From positions 1,240,001 through 1,304,000 of the forward strand of contig JAQGEQ010000084.1 in assembly GCA_034620365.1 (NCBI GenBank): 64,000 bases of DNA. The letters are read 5' to 3'. Positions 44,718 to 56,655 of this stretch are shown here, piece after piece. The DNA comes from Pegea sp. RAD2-039. Taxonomy: Eukaryota; Chordata; Thaliacea; Salpida; Salpidae. A model generated the notes under the pieces. It made no database searches. It was not told the DNA's origin and worked only from the letters and a program-made list of their open reading frames with translations. Made by a program: the position numbers and the translations under genes. Each line of letters opens with the position of its first letter. The first letter of the stretch is position 1.

Positions 44718-47022
44718 ATGGATAATCATTATGAATTTCATAATCAAATAAGTTCTCTATGTAAAACAATGGATGAAAGCTCTATAGTCAAAGGACCTGT
44801 TCCTCGGTGGCAGAGGAAGGCTGGTGGTATGAATAGCTCATTGAATAATGCAAGCCTTATTAACAGATCAAATAACAGCAGGTAAACATCAAGATATAAT
44901 ATGAATTTATAAACAGCTTTTCATAACAGTTTATTTGATTATTTTTAGCATGTTTTTAAATAAAACAGCTGGTCGAAGTCCTTTAAAAGATTGTACAAGA
45001 TCTTTTCTGGATAAATCTAGAAATCAATTGGGACAGAATAAAGAGAAAAAAACTCCAAGTAATTTTTTAGACTAACCCTAACTGTTTATTTTTTTCTATG
45101 ATATACAAAAGTATTTTTCTAATTTTAGGTAAATTGAATAGTTTTGAGTATAAAAATATACAGAAAGGAGATAGATTTATTCCTTCACGAAATCATTCCA
45201 AGCTAGACACAGCTTGGCATATGATGCAGGAAAAATCAGGTATGAAAACTTGTATATGAAACGTGTTCAGTATACATTGAAAGTGGTTTCAAGTAGGGTA
45301 TATACATTATTCAAACTTTACAGATACATCAAGTTCTTCAACTACTTTTGCTGAAGATCAGTACCGTCAGAAGTATACAGAAAACTTGGAAGAAGCGATG
45401 GGAATAAGAAAAGATGAACGAATTCTTTCTTATAGTAGCAGACCTTTGGCAGTTGAAGGTTTTCACAACAGAGACAAGGTCAGAAGCTTTTGAAGTTTAT
45501 GAAGTTTATTAATTTGCAAAATAACTGTTTTCAGGTTTTGTTTAGCTCATCAAAAAATCTAAATAAAGATGGTAAAAAAACCAGACATATACCAACCGCT
45601 CCCGAAAAAGTTCTGGATGCTCCTGACTTAAAGGATGACTTTTGTAAGTTTTAAAAATGGATTTTTGTAGTTTCCCACAAATTTTTTTCCGAATTTTCAT
45701 AAAAGTTAAAAAAATTATTTTTTCCAAAAAGATTTGAATCTTCTTGATTGGAGCAAAACTAATATGATCGCAGTTGGTCTTGGTGCATCTGTGTATTTGT
45801 GGGATGCAACTAGTGGAGGAATCCAAAAACTTCTCACTATGGAAGGAGAAGAATCTTATATTTCATCAGTAAAATGGACAGAAGATGGTTACCATCTAGC
45901 TGTTGGTGATAGTTGCCATGCAGTTCAGGTTGGATTCCAACTTCTTCGATTTTATCAAATCTCTCAACTTGTTGCTTCAGTTGTGGGATGTTGAAGAACA
46001 AAAACGTCTGAGAAACATGAAGAGTCATGAAGGGAGGATCAACACGTTGTCATGGAACGAACATCTAATTTCAAGGTTTCTCTAACTCCTCTTCTAACCT
46101 CTTTCTTACATCTCTATTATTTTCAAGCGGCTCTCTCGATTCCAACATCCATACTCATGACGTCAGAATAGAGCGTCATCTCGTCAACGTATTGTCGGGT
46201 CATTCACAAGTCGGTTTCTTTCTATGAAGTCCTCAAGTTTCATCCACGTTCTACGCTTCACTTGAAGCAAGGTGCTGAGGACTCCGCACCAATACTTTTG
46301 TAATTTCAGGAGGTGTGCGCTATTGAGTGGTCCCCAGATGGAAACCAACTTGCGAGCGGTGGTAACGACAATTTAGTGAATATTTACGACAGCCGAAATC
46401 TCAGTCCACTCTTCACTTTTACTGACCACTTGGCAGCTGTAAAGGTGATTCAATATCATCATCTAGCGGATGATATAATATTCCTTTTGAAGGCTCTCGC
46501 TTGGTGTCCATGGCACCGAGAAGCTCTGGCAACTGGTGGTGGTACTGCGGACCGACAAATTCGTCTTTGGAACACATCAATCGGCGAATGCAATAAAGTA
46601 GTGGACAGCAAGTCCCAGGTCTCAGGCCACTTGGCCACTTGAGAACTTGTCTAATCACTTAATGTTGTGCCAGGTGTGTATGTTGAAGTGGTCGACTCAC
46701 TACAAGGAACTCCTCTCTTCACACGGATACTCCCGATACCAATTGAGTTTGTGGTCCTATCCAGATATGACGTGGATGAAGGACCTGGTTGGGCACACTG
46801 CTAGAGTGAGAACCACCAGTTAACTGTCGTTTTTAATCCTTACAACCTTCTCTTTATTTAAAGGTCCTCTATCTAACGTTAAGTCCGGATGGACAAACTG
46901 TCTGTTCTGCTGGTGGAGATGAAACTCTTCGTTTGTGGAAATGCTTCGAAAAAGATCCAGCTGAGAAAAAACGCTTCAAATTCTCGAAGACTGGAAGTCT
47001 GTTCGGAAATGAGATTCGTTAA
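44718..47022 (+). CDS. CDC20: CDC20, anaphase-promoting complex activator
   Basis: Twelve exons give 524 residues in phase: 44718-44881, 44949-45058, 45129-45239, 45324-45478, 45535-45643, 45732-45928, 45981-46075, 46128-46209, 46310-46444, 46493-46618, 46674-46805, 46864-47022. The N-terminus has GPVPRWQRK, typical of CDC20 rather than FZR1. The C-box GDRFIPSR follows (DRFIPSR at 106-112), then RHIPTAPEKVLDAPDL-DDF, which leads into seven WD40 blades (DWSKTNMIAVGLG, YLWDA, QLWDVEEQKR, GNDNLVNIYDSR, CPWHREALATGGG, RLWK). The C-terminal Ile-Arg tail that docks on APC3 is present. CDC20 recruits mitotic substrates to the APC/C and is the target of the spindle checkpoint. I see no KEN triplet in the N-terminus. 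Exons 8-12 and their introns are visibly richer in G and C than exons 1-6. Confidence 0.95.
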
Positions 47023-47846
47023 ATCGCTTTCTACCTGCTAATGACATTTTTGTAATAGTTTATTGCTTTCGAGCCTCACAGTCTTTTATCAAACCCGCTG
47101 AAAGTCACCAATGAAATAAAAAAACATAAATTTTTACAAAGATTTTTTATTATCAACTCTGAAAAATTTCAACTATCTCACAGTTTGTATAATCACCAAC
47201 TTTTTTGGCTTCTTTTGTTTTTAAACCTCCCTAATATTTTCTCGAAAGTTGCTGTTAATATTTTCAAGTTTTTATCAGGTTTCAACAAAACCATTTTTAC
47301 TTGATAAATCAATTTCGTGCTTCTGAGTCAATTCACAATTTCAAATACAATTAAGTAGAATTTAATTTTCACAAATTTCTTTTCGATTGAATGATTGGAA
47401 AAAAAAGTTCAAATTTCTTTGAAGAATAATTTCGATATTAAGCTTCCTACACTTTAAAATAACTGATGAAACTCAATAAATGTTGCAACTTTTATTCTTA
47501 TTGTAAAGTTTTCTAATTATTTTATGCTAAAATAATGTTATTTTGAGGGTTAAGTCAGAATTTATCTTATATATTACGACAAATTTTTCTGATTAATTTG
47601 AAATTTAATAAAAATCTTTTTATTTTTAACTTACACGAATTTGAATGGTTAAAAAAGCAAAATTAAATTATACAAAAATGTGAAAAAAGCTTTAAATATA
47701 TTTGAAATCCTGAAGACAACATCGGTCTGAGCACTTTTATGAGGTTTATCAAACTATTTAGATAGAAGTCTTGTAATGTTTTCAGCCTTTTGATTGATGC
47801 GTTGAAACGTTTTATACAATAAAGTTAAATGAAGTGATTTTGTTGA
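47023..47846. other. Gap between convergent CDC20 and lipoxygenase
   Basis: AT-rich 3' flanks of both genes, with several AATAAA-like words; nothing else seen. Confidence 0.5.
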
Positions 47847-50800
47847 TTAAGAAGCAATGCTGATAGGAATTCTACTTGGAAGAAGAACTGTGTAAGGAAT
47901 ATCAAGATTTTGGTTTCTTTGCTCGATTTTCTCTTCAATCTTTGCCAAGTCATGACGAAATCTTTCTTTTGCCAACAGCATCCCAGAATTAACAAACAAC
48001 TCTTCTGGATAATTTCCTATAAAGACCTTGGAGAAACAACACAACAGTTAAAATGTTGGTGATAAAAACTAAGATATAATATCATTTTATGTTAAAGTTA
48101 CAGTAAATGAACAACATTATTGTTTTCTCTAAGAAAGAAACAAAACTGCTGTTAAAAAATCATAAATAAACCATATAAAGCGAGAAATAAATAAATTTGG
48201 TAGATGCAGCGATTAAAATTTTGATAATCTGACTGAAAATTAAAAACTTTAGTTTCAAGACTTTTAATCATAATTTTAAAAAAGTGATACTTAGATAATT
48301 ATAATGTTTGCAAAAAATTGAAAATTGTGTTAATTGATGCGCTAAAAACTGGTTTAAGTTTCTAACTGTTTTCTACGTTTTGTTTTTAATGTTAAATAGT
48401 TTCTTTCAGATGAAACTGGCAAATTTTACGAATGTTTTTTACGAATGTTTTATGAGCTAACTCATGATCTTAAACTTTAAACTTCTCGATAAACATTCAA
48501 TTCATTTACTTTGCTTCTTGAAAAAATAAGTCTATTATTTAATACGTTCATAACTGCTTAGGATCATTATATTTTGTGCAAACCACAATAATGCACTATC
48601 TTATTCTTATGAAGTAGTTTATACATTTTTCTGAATAAGACCTAAGTTTTTTAAACGCAACTACTATTCAGAGAATAATTGTTTAAAAAGTTTGGCATTC
48701 TAAGTTTTGAACTTTTATATTTTAGGATCATAAGTTTAAGTAGAACTTGATGAACGAATTATTACATTGTTCAATTTTTTAGGTTTTTTAAACTTCAAAT
48801 AAACTTTTAAAAGAAGGAGTGTCAGAAAAGTGTTCTATAATTCCATCATAACTTATCGATATTTTATTTTTTAATCTGTCAAAACTATCAGATTGTAAAA
48901 TGTAAACAATGATCAAAATAACATAAACCCAACTAACTGATTTCAGTTTTCATTTTATCTTTTTCATACATCAAATGTAAAACCACTTACATCTTCTTCG
49001 GCATATTTTGAAAGTAGATAAGTAGTACCAAGCTGAAGAACTGTCATTACTGCGTCAGGTAGACTGTTCATGATTCTTTCTTGTGATGCCTGAATGAAAA
49101 AATCAAATATTTGAGCTTATGTCTACGATCTGTGCTTTTAAAAAACTTTTTACGGTAGCTAAAATTTACTTAAAATAAAAGCAGAAAAAAATGTTTGATT
49201 TCCAGTCTGTTTACTCTAAGAATTTTAATCAAGATGGAAAAGCTCAGTTAAGTTGAAATAATGATGGATTATTTTAGATGAAAGTCTAAAGCAAAATATT
49301 AAAAAAATCAGATTAGAATCCATCTACTTCTCCTCGCTTGTGTGGAGGTAACCTCATTCCTCCAGGAGTGAATGGAAGAACTTTATAAGCCTCAAATTGA
49401 AGAAAATTGATAGCAGCATGTTGAACAGAGCAAGTGAAAATGATAATTGTGATGTATAAAATCTGAAAAACAAAATTTATCTCAATATAAGCCTTTGAAA
49501 GTTTGATGAAGCTACTATTTGATTTCAACAATTGTTTGTATTATATTTTGCTAGCTTAGATCATTTATCTTATGTACTTTGAGAAAATCTTTCAAATACA
49601 AAAGTTATTGATTAGATTTTGCAGAGTTATTTTAAGACTTCAAATGTTTTGATTAATTATTTATTTAAAGTTAAATTTTTTGCCCATTGGTTTTGTTGGA
49701 ACATATTTCCTTCCCATATTTTATTCTACGGTATAAACTAGAAAAAATTGCACAAGATTAAAGTAGATTTTTTCAATAAAATCTTTGAATTTAAGATTCC
49801 CCAAATCTATTTCTTTTGTTTCTAAGTTTATCTTTAGGGTGTTGCTTATTCAAATCTTCTATCGCTGTTTGGGACTTAATACTTACTTTATGCAAATAGT
49901 TTAATCATTTTGTCTGGCCCTGAAAAATACCAGTAAGTATTCAAAAGTAATTGTTTGTTAAAAATATTATCATTTTCTATGAAAACCCACATTTGATGTT
50001 TGATCAGAAATCTATTTCGATATAAATTTCAACTAAGAAATTTATAAAAATGAAAGATAATCAAATTATGAAACATTCAAGTTTGTTTTCAATATTTGAT
50101 AACTCATTATTTGAAAGGTTTGTTCCAATTTATCATAAAAGTTATTGAAACAACCGAATAAGTTATATGATTTGTAGATTTGTCCGAAAAATCGAAGCTT
50201 CTTACACATAAAATCGATCACGTAGCTAGTTGAATAATACCTTTTCAGTAAACAAGTTTTCACTTAACATTCAAAAATCTATAATAGATTATTTGTTGAC
50301 TGATCCGTTTCAGCGAAATTTCAATTATTTTCTCATTTATATGGCTCACCTAGCGTTAAAGAATAAAAGAAATAATAAGAACGTTAAAAGCTTTACAAAT
50401 TTATTTGAAACGAAGGCAGCTAATAATAGTTTTGAAACTTTGAACTATCACATTTAAAAAATTGTCATCATTGTTCGTCAGTACTTTGAGACAAATATAT
50501 TCTATAAGATCTTTATGGTACAGAATGAAATCATTTTCCTAACCACCAACTTAGATCAAGTTCCCTGATTAGGTAAATATAATTGGAAATGTTTTGTGCA
50601 AACATCCCTGAACCAGAAAAATATTCTAGAGGAGCAAGCTACTTGGTTTAACTTAACTAAACTCGAAAAAACCTTTCTCCAAAAGTTTAAAAAGAATTTG
50701 TACTCCGAAGATAATGATTTAAAATCATTCTGTGTTTTTACATGCATCAATGCTGAAACTTTTTTAGTTGATTAACTTTGAATTTAAATAAATTTCATAA

Positions 50801-53800
50801 TGATTAATTTACTTGTACTATATTGTTAGTCCTGTCATAAAACGTTTTGTACTTATCAAAGAAAATGAAAGTTTAATGACATATTGGTGAAACCATCTAT
50901 ATATTTGTTGATCAATATTTATCAGAGCAATATTACTATATTACTATTATTATTATCTCAATCATTACTCACCAGATCTTCTTTTTTTGTTAAGTTACTT
51001 GGAAACCCTTTAGTGTCTTTATTTTGCCATCCGATCCCTTCATTTGCAACATCCGAAACCCAACTTTGAAGTTCATAATCAGATGATACGGTCTGAAGAT
51101 TGAATGGATGTCAGTATAATATGTACAATAACTGCAAACTTAGAAACCAAAAAATGTTTGTATTTAGCAGAACCAACTATCAAAATATCTCACTCCAACT
51201 GAACATATTTTTGTATTTTTCTAGCCGTTGTGTATATACAAAAATAGAAGATTTAAACAGATCAAAATGATATCCAAAAAGAGAAAGGAGTTATTAAAGC
51301 TATTTTTTATTTTTTTATTTTGAGTGATTGAAGTTGTTACATAAAACTTATTTTCATTTTACAAATCGCAGCAGTATTTGATTGGATTTCGTGAATTTTT
51401 GAAACTAAACTCTATTTGAATACAAACGATATCTCGTTCGTGTTGATGTATCTTCTGTTGCATCTCTCACTCGCTTTGTGTCATGGGACTTACCTCATCA
51501 TTCTCATAATAAATGTTGATCACTCTTTTCACAAATTTGGACACAGCTTTCCACAGTAACAAAGCATCATCACGATAGTGATAATTTGGAAGTAGATCTT
51601 TATCATCGATACCTACAAGTTAGCAAACAATTTTAAAATGCTTAATATCTATCTGGTTTAAATTCTAAACTAATTGAACCTTTTTTATGAAGAAATTCGG
51701 GAAAGATAAGATCTTCATATGATAGCACTGAAAAATATTTTTCCACTGCACCGACCGCATCTAATCAAAAATATAATTATAGGAAATGTGGAAAGAGGAT
51801 GTTAGTGTTTTGTTCATCTGTTGGGAATCTTGATTAAATATTTTGAAATTGGGGTTTATTCTTATTTTTAATTGTATTTTAATTGAATATTTCAACTTTA
51901 TTATATGATGTAATTGTAAATAAGTTTTGATAAAATAAATTTATGACAAAAAATACTCTTTAAAACACCAAATTACTGGCAAAAAGTCTTCATCAACAGT
52001 TTAATGTAAGATGTAAGTAATTCTGAATATTTTTGAATTGCTCAATTAGCTTTAATTAGTTCTTATACACGCGTACACTAGATACCGGTATTTTAAATGT
52101 ATTAATCACAAACTAGGCATCCTGTTTTCGATGTAAACAATGTTCAATTTATTTGTATGGTTAAATCTGTTTAAAAACCAAATTCACAATTTGTAAACCG
52201 CCAGTCAATAGAGAGCTTTAACATAATCTACCTAATTATTTAAAATATTAATTACGTTTAATCTAAAAATATCGTTTTTGCTATAATAAGTTTTACCTGT
52301 CAATTAATTTTTCAGTTTTAGTTTCTTTCGCTCTTTGTTTAAATAATTGTTTCTTAAAATTGAATTAAATAAATCATATGAAATTGTACTAATTGAATAA
52401 TTTTTTTGAAACTAATCTGGGCACAAGTTTATTTTGGGGTTAAAAAAAAACAAAAAAACGAATAGCATAAAAAAACGACTAAAAATTTTATGGAATTATT
52501 TTCCAAAATTGATATTAATTGTTCTAATTTAATTTAATACGATATTAAAAAAAAATTTCAAACAATTTTAAATATAATTTAACCACAAAATGTATTTTTA
52601 TGAAAGAACAATTCAACACTGAATTTCAAGTCAATAAAACTTACTTATTCCAATACATTGGTTTGCAGCAGAGTAAGGTCCCAGAAGATCTTTTCTTGCA
52701 AGAGTGTTGATTGCTGCAACAGTTCTCAAATGTGATCGGAGAAGTTTGTAAAGAGGATGATGAGCAGAAAGATTTCGAAACATCGAAACCGCATATGGTT
52801 CCATGATAGCATGAGTTTTCAGGTAATGAGAAACCCACTGAAGAAATATTCCTCACAATATTTTACAATCACACAAACAAGAATAAATTATCTTGTATGC
52901 TTCAAAGTTTATCACCGAAAAGTTACCCTCGAATTTGATCTACTTCTACTTATTTTGATTCTTCGTATTTACTCTATTTTAGTATTTTAATCTTCAAAGT
53001 ACTTAAAGCTGAAGAATTGATTTTTGTACAATTTCATTAATAAAAATAAGTTTGTGAAAACTATGATGCTTTTCACTATTTGAATATCTTATATATTTCC
53101 GAATTTAGAAACAATAAAATAAGAAAATACCTCGTGAATTGCCACATCAACTGATTTATGATACATTTTGGCCAGTAGCCAATCTTCATTGCTGTCATTT
53201 GGTGTAAACGTTTTTTCCGGATCATTAGTGTCTAGTTGAATGGCAATTGGGAGAAACTTCTTTTCATTAGAAACATAAAACAGTGCAGCAGAGTTGGCGG
53301 CATAAATTGTTGTTTTCGATTTTTTTCTTATGTTTCTTTTTAGGTCACAAACCATAAAACGAAAATCACTGATATAAACTCTTCCAGCCTGTAAAATATC
53401 TCTTTCATGTTAACCACCTAATTAACAACAACGTTGTTAATAAAGTTTTGTTGGATTTTTGTTTGAGTAAGAATTTTTTTGCTGTTACTTCATGAATTTT
53501 TAATATCAAAAAAAGTTTGTTAGATAATTAAATGTTGAAAAGGAAAAAAATGCAAGTTAAAAATATAACATAAATAATTGAATACGGTTAGAATAAAAGA
53601 ACCTAATGGCAAGTTTAATATCGTTATATGAAAATTAAAATAAATAGACTTAAACACTGCTCTTTGATTTAAGGTATAATGCAAGTTAGTCACTACACGT
53701 ATGTAAAAAAAGAACTTTTCTAAAGAAAGTGAAAAAATTGAATTTTAAAACTTTTTTAAAGTCAAAACTATCATTCATGACTTCATCTAAAAAACTTCCA

Positions 53801-56335
53801 TAATGCCTAAATACAAAGTTTCCATATAATATTGCAAGCTACTAGAAATATAAAAAGCACACTTTACAAAAAAAAAACACAGAATCAAAAAGCAAAACAA
53901 AAGGATTAAGATCTTCTGCTGGATTAATAAAATCGCTCTGACATTAAGACTTAATTCCAGATAAAAGTTGAAGCTAAAAGATTATCTGATGCATTCTGTC
54001 TATTTTGAAGCTATATCACCTCACAGGCTTCTTTCAGTGTTACTCCTTTATCCAAAATTCCTTTTAAAATATCATCATTGATGTGAAGTCCTTCTGGAAT
54101 ATGATTTACTCTTTCTACACAAACAGGATTTGTTCCATTTAGAGTTGATCTTCCAAACTCTTCGTCTTCTTGCCATCTGTAACAGAATTCAATAACTTAA
54201 ATTTTTATTTGAAATTATGTTGATTTTATTTGTAATTAAATTATCTGTAATACACTAAAAAATACAAAACTTTATTTTTACCTTTCATAAAACTGTGGCC
54301 TGTCCACTGGAATTCCACTTCCTTTAAGGACTTCCATATAATCTTCATACGTATTTAGTGATGTACCCCATCCAAGCTTCCCTAACAAACAACAATTCAT
54401 TGATTTAGAAGGAAAAACTTGTCGTTTGAAACTTCCGCCAAAACCTGAAAGATATTCTTTAAGCGTAGAACGCTGAACCAAGCTTCTAGTTGCATCGAAA
54501 TTAAAGACTTGTGTGTCACAGTTGTGAAACAACCAAGGTAATTCTTCAATTGTTTCAGCATTGGCAAAGCGAGGTAAGTTCCAGCCTAGTCCATTCTTAC
54601 ATGGTCTAGGGTACCACTGATAGATAAGCCGGTTCTTTTCAATCTCACGTTTTCTAACATCTTTTACAAACAAGTTTGTTTCGTTTTGGGGCAAACACTC
54701 TGCAATAGATATCTTCTATTAAAAGAAGAATTGATAATTTGATTTTGACTTAAATTATTTATTATCATTTACGCTAAAAATATTCAATTGAAAAATCGAA
54801 TATTTACCTTCTCCAGTTACACACCAAAGCTCTGTAATCAACCAATCATACACCAAAAACTCAGTCGATTGGTTTTTATACTTTACGATGACTCGTTCAC
54901 AAAGCCAACCATCGCTGAACTCTCTTTTCACGATTTCTGTATATTTAAGATTTCCAAGATTTCAAATAGAAAAAAGAAACGGTAAAAATACAAAACAAAA
55001 TTCTAATTTTTTCAAATATAAATTTCATGAAACAAGCTGGACTTCAAATTTGTTGTTGTTTGCAACAGTTCTCAAAAACAAACTTTCTGACAATTCAGCA
55101 ACATATCTCTGTTTATTTACATATTCTAATTTCCCCGCATGTACACTACATATAGATGAGGAACAAACATACATGAAGAAGATACAATACTAAATCTTGT
55201 TTTAATCATAAACAAATCAAACTTTAGTCTGTTTAAATCAATCGAACATTGAATGCTCCAAATATATGCTTTTTAATCTGAAATTTTTTTTTAATAAATC
55301 AAAAAAAAAATCATTACAAAAGTTATCAAACTATCTCATTTAATATGTTAATTATTTTTTTCATTTGATTAACAAATCTCTTTTTTACAGGTTCTTTATT
55401 TATTTAAGTTTTCATGATATGCCAACCTGAAATACTTTTGAGTTACGTTTATTTAAATATTCAAATTTAAACCTAAAATAAAACGATAAAAAGTTCAAAC
55501 TTCGCAAACGTGATCTTATTACTTAAATTATTTTAGCATTTCCGAAAAAGATTTCACTTATTTGAAAATTAGGGCTTGTCGCCAATATAATTCGTGATTA
55601 GAACTAACTTAATCCAATACATTTTGGTAGTCCAACATCAACCGCCTGAATGTTAAATGTGTCCCATCTTCCCTGCTCAAAATCATCTCTCAGCCAATTG
55701 TCAAGAAGTATCCACTCGGTTATCAGATTTGGATTATCAGATACAAGCTTGATGTAGATGCTTGCATCAGTCGCTGCTTTTTTTCTTCTATCTTCAGTCT
55801 ACAAAAGTCGATGAAGTAATATAATAAACTTTCTATGAATTTGTATCGATTTAATTTAATCATAGATAACAAAATAGTATAATTAAAAGTTTCAGTGTGT
55901 GTTTAAGAATGAATTTCAAATTTAAGATCATTTTAAAATTCAGTTAGACTTAGACTTTTTAACGGTGCTGTTTACGCTTTTAACAATATACATTATCAAG
56001 ATAAATATGTAATTAAAATGTATATTTATTTTGCTTAAACTCATACAAATGAGTAAAGTACAACCTTAGCTTTACATTTAGGTTGACTTACCAACAATAT
56101 TCTATCGGTTGGTTTACTTTTTAAATGTAAAAAAATTAAGTCGAGGTAATAGGAGTAGAGTAGTTCATAACTACTTTACCCATTCAACATTGATTTATTT
56201 AAACAGCTTTAAAACGTTTTATTTATGTTTGATTTGTCGGTTGTAAACTACAAACAAACTTTAGTACGTAATAAAAGTTAGAATCTAAGCTCTCACCTTC
56301 GTTTCAATCACGTACTTGACTTTATCAGCTGACAT
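47847..56335 (-). CDS. PLAT-domain lipoxygenase (animal type)
   Basis: Thirteen exons give 705 residues in phase. From the 5' end: 56335-56297, 55798-55609, 54936-54808, 54699-54282, 54176-54020, 53388-53131, 52837-52645, 51760-51680, 51612-51494, 51092-50973, 49462-49328, 49089-48991, 48026-47847. Residues about 6-125 form a PLAT/C2-like domain (IETK...TDASIYIKLV, LDNWLRDDFEQGRWDTF, DGWLCERV). The catalytic domain shows WQEDEEFGR, FLPIAIQL, WLLAKMY, the ligand pair His396/His401 (IHEWVSH), and His583/Asn587 (QHAAINF). These enzymes dioxygenate polyunsaturated fatty acids through non-haem iron. The C-terminus reads RIPISIAS, so the terminal residue, normally an Ile whose carboxylate binds iron, is Ser705. 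Product specificity cannot be told. Introns are long (about 64 to 1,500 bases), unlike the neighbouring genes. Confidence 0.93.
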
Positions 56336-56487
56336 TTCTTCTACCGTAAAAATCAAATGTAAAAACTAATTTCAGAACAAAATTATTTTTAAATTATAAG
56401 TAAGTTTTATTTTAAGCTTCTGCAAAATCTAGCTAGATGTCAAATTATTATTTTCAAATATCTATATTCGATACTTATATTATTTAA

Positions 56488-56655
56488 ATGTCTTTTAAAA
56501 AGCTTCTAATCTTTTTATTTGCAATCTTGGTGTTATTAACGGTTAAATTTTTATCTGAGCAGCAATATAAAACAGCTCTTAAAGTGTATTCTTCAAATCA
56601 AGCTCTTATAGTCTTGCTGCAAGAAAATAGTTTGAATAAAAATTTATGCTGCTAA
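56488..56655 (+). CDS. Possible small membrane or secreted peptide (55 residues)
   Basis: An ATG-to-stop frame of 55 codons begins 153 bases from the lipoxygenase start, on the opposite strand. It opens MSFKKLL and continues with a hydrophobic run (IFLFAILVLLTVKFL, about residues 8-22) like a signal peptide or single membrane anchor. A polar helical-looking part follows (SEQQYKTALKVYSS) and the end is NLCC. I do not recognise it. In AT-rich DNA such frames can arise by chance, and hydrophobic runs are favoured by T-rich codons. A shared bidirectional promoter with the lipoxygenase is possible but is only inference. Confidence 0.25.
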   Translation: MSFKKLLIFLFAILVLLTVKFLSEQQYKTALKVYSSNQALIVLLQENSLNKNLCC

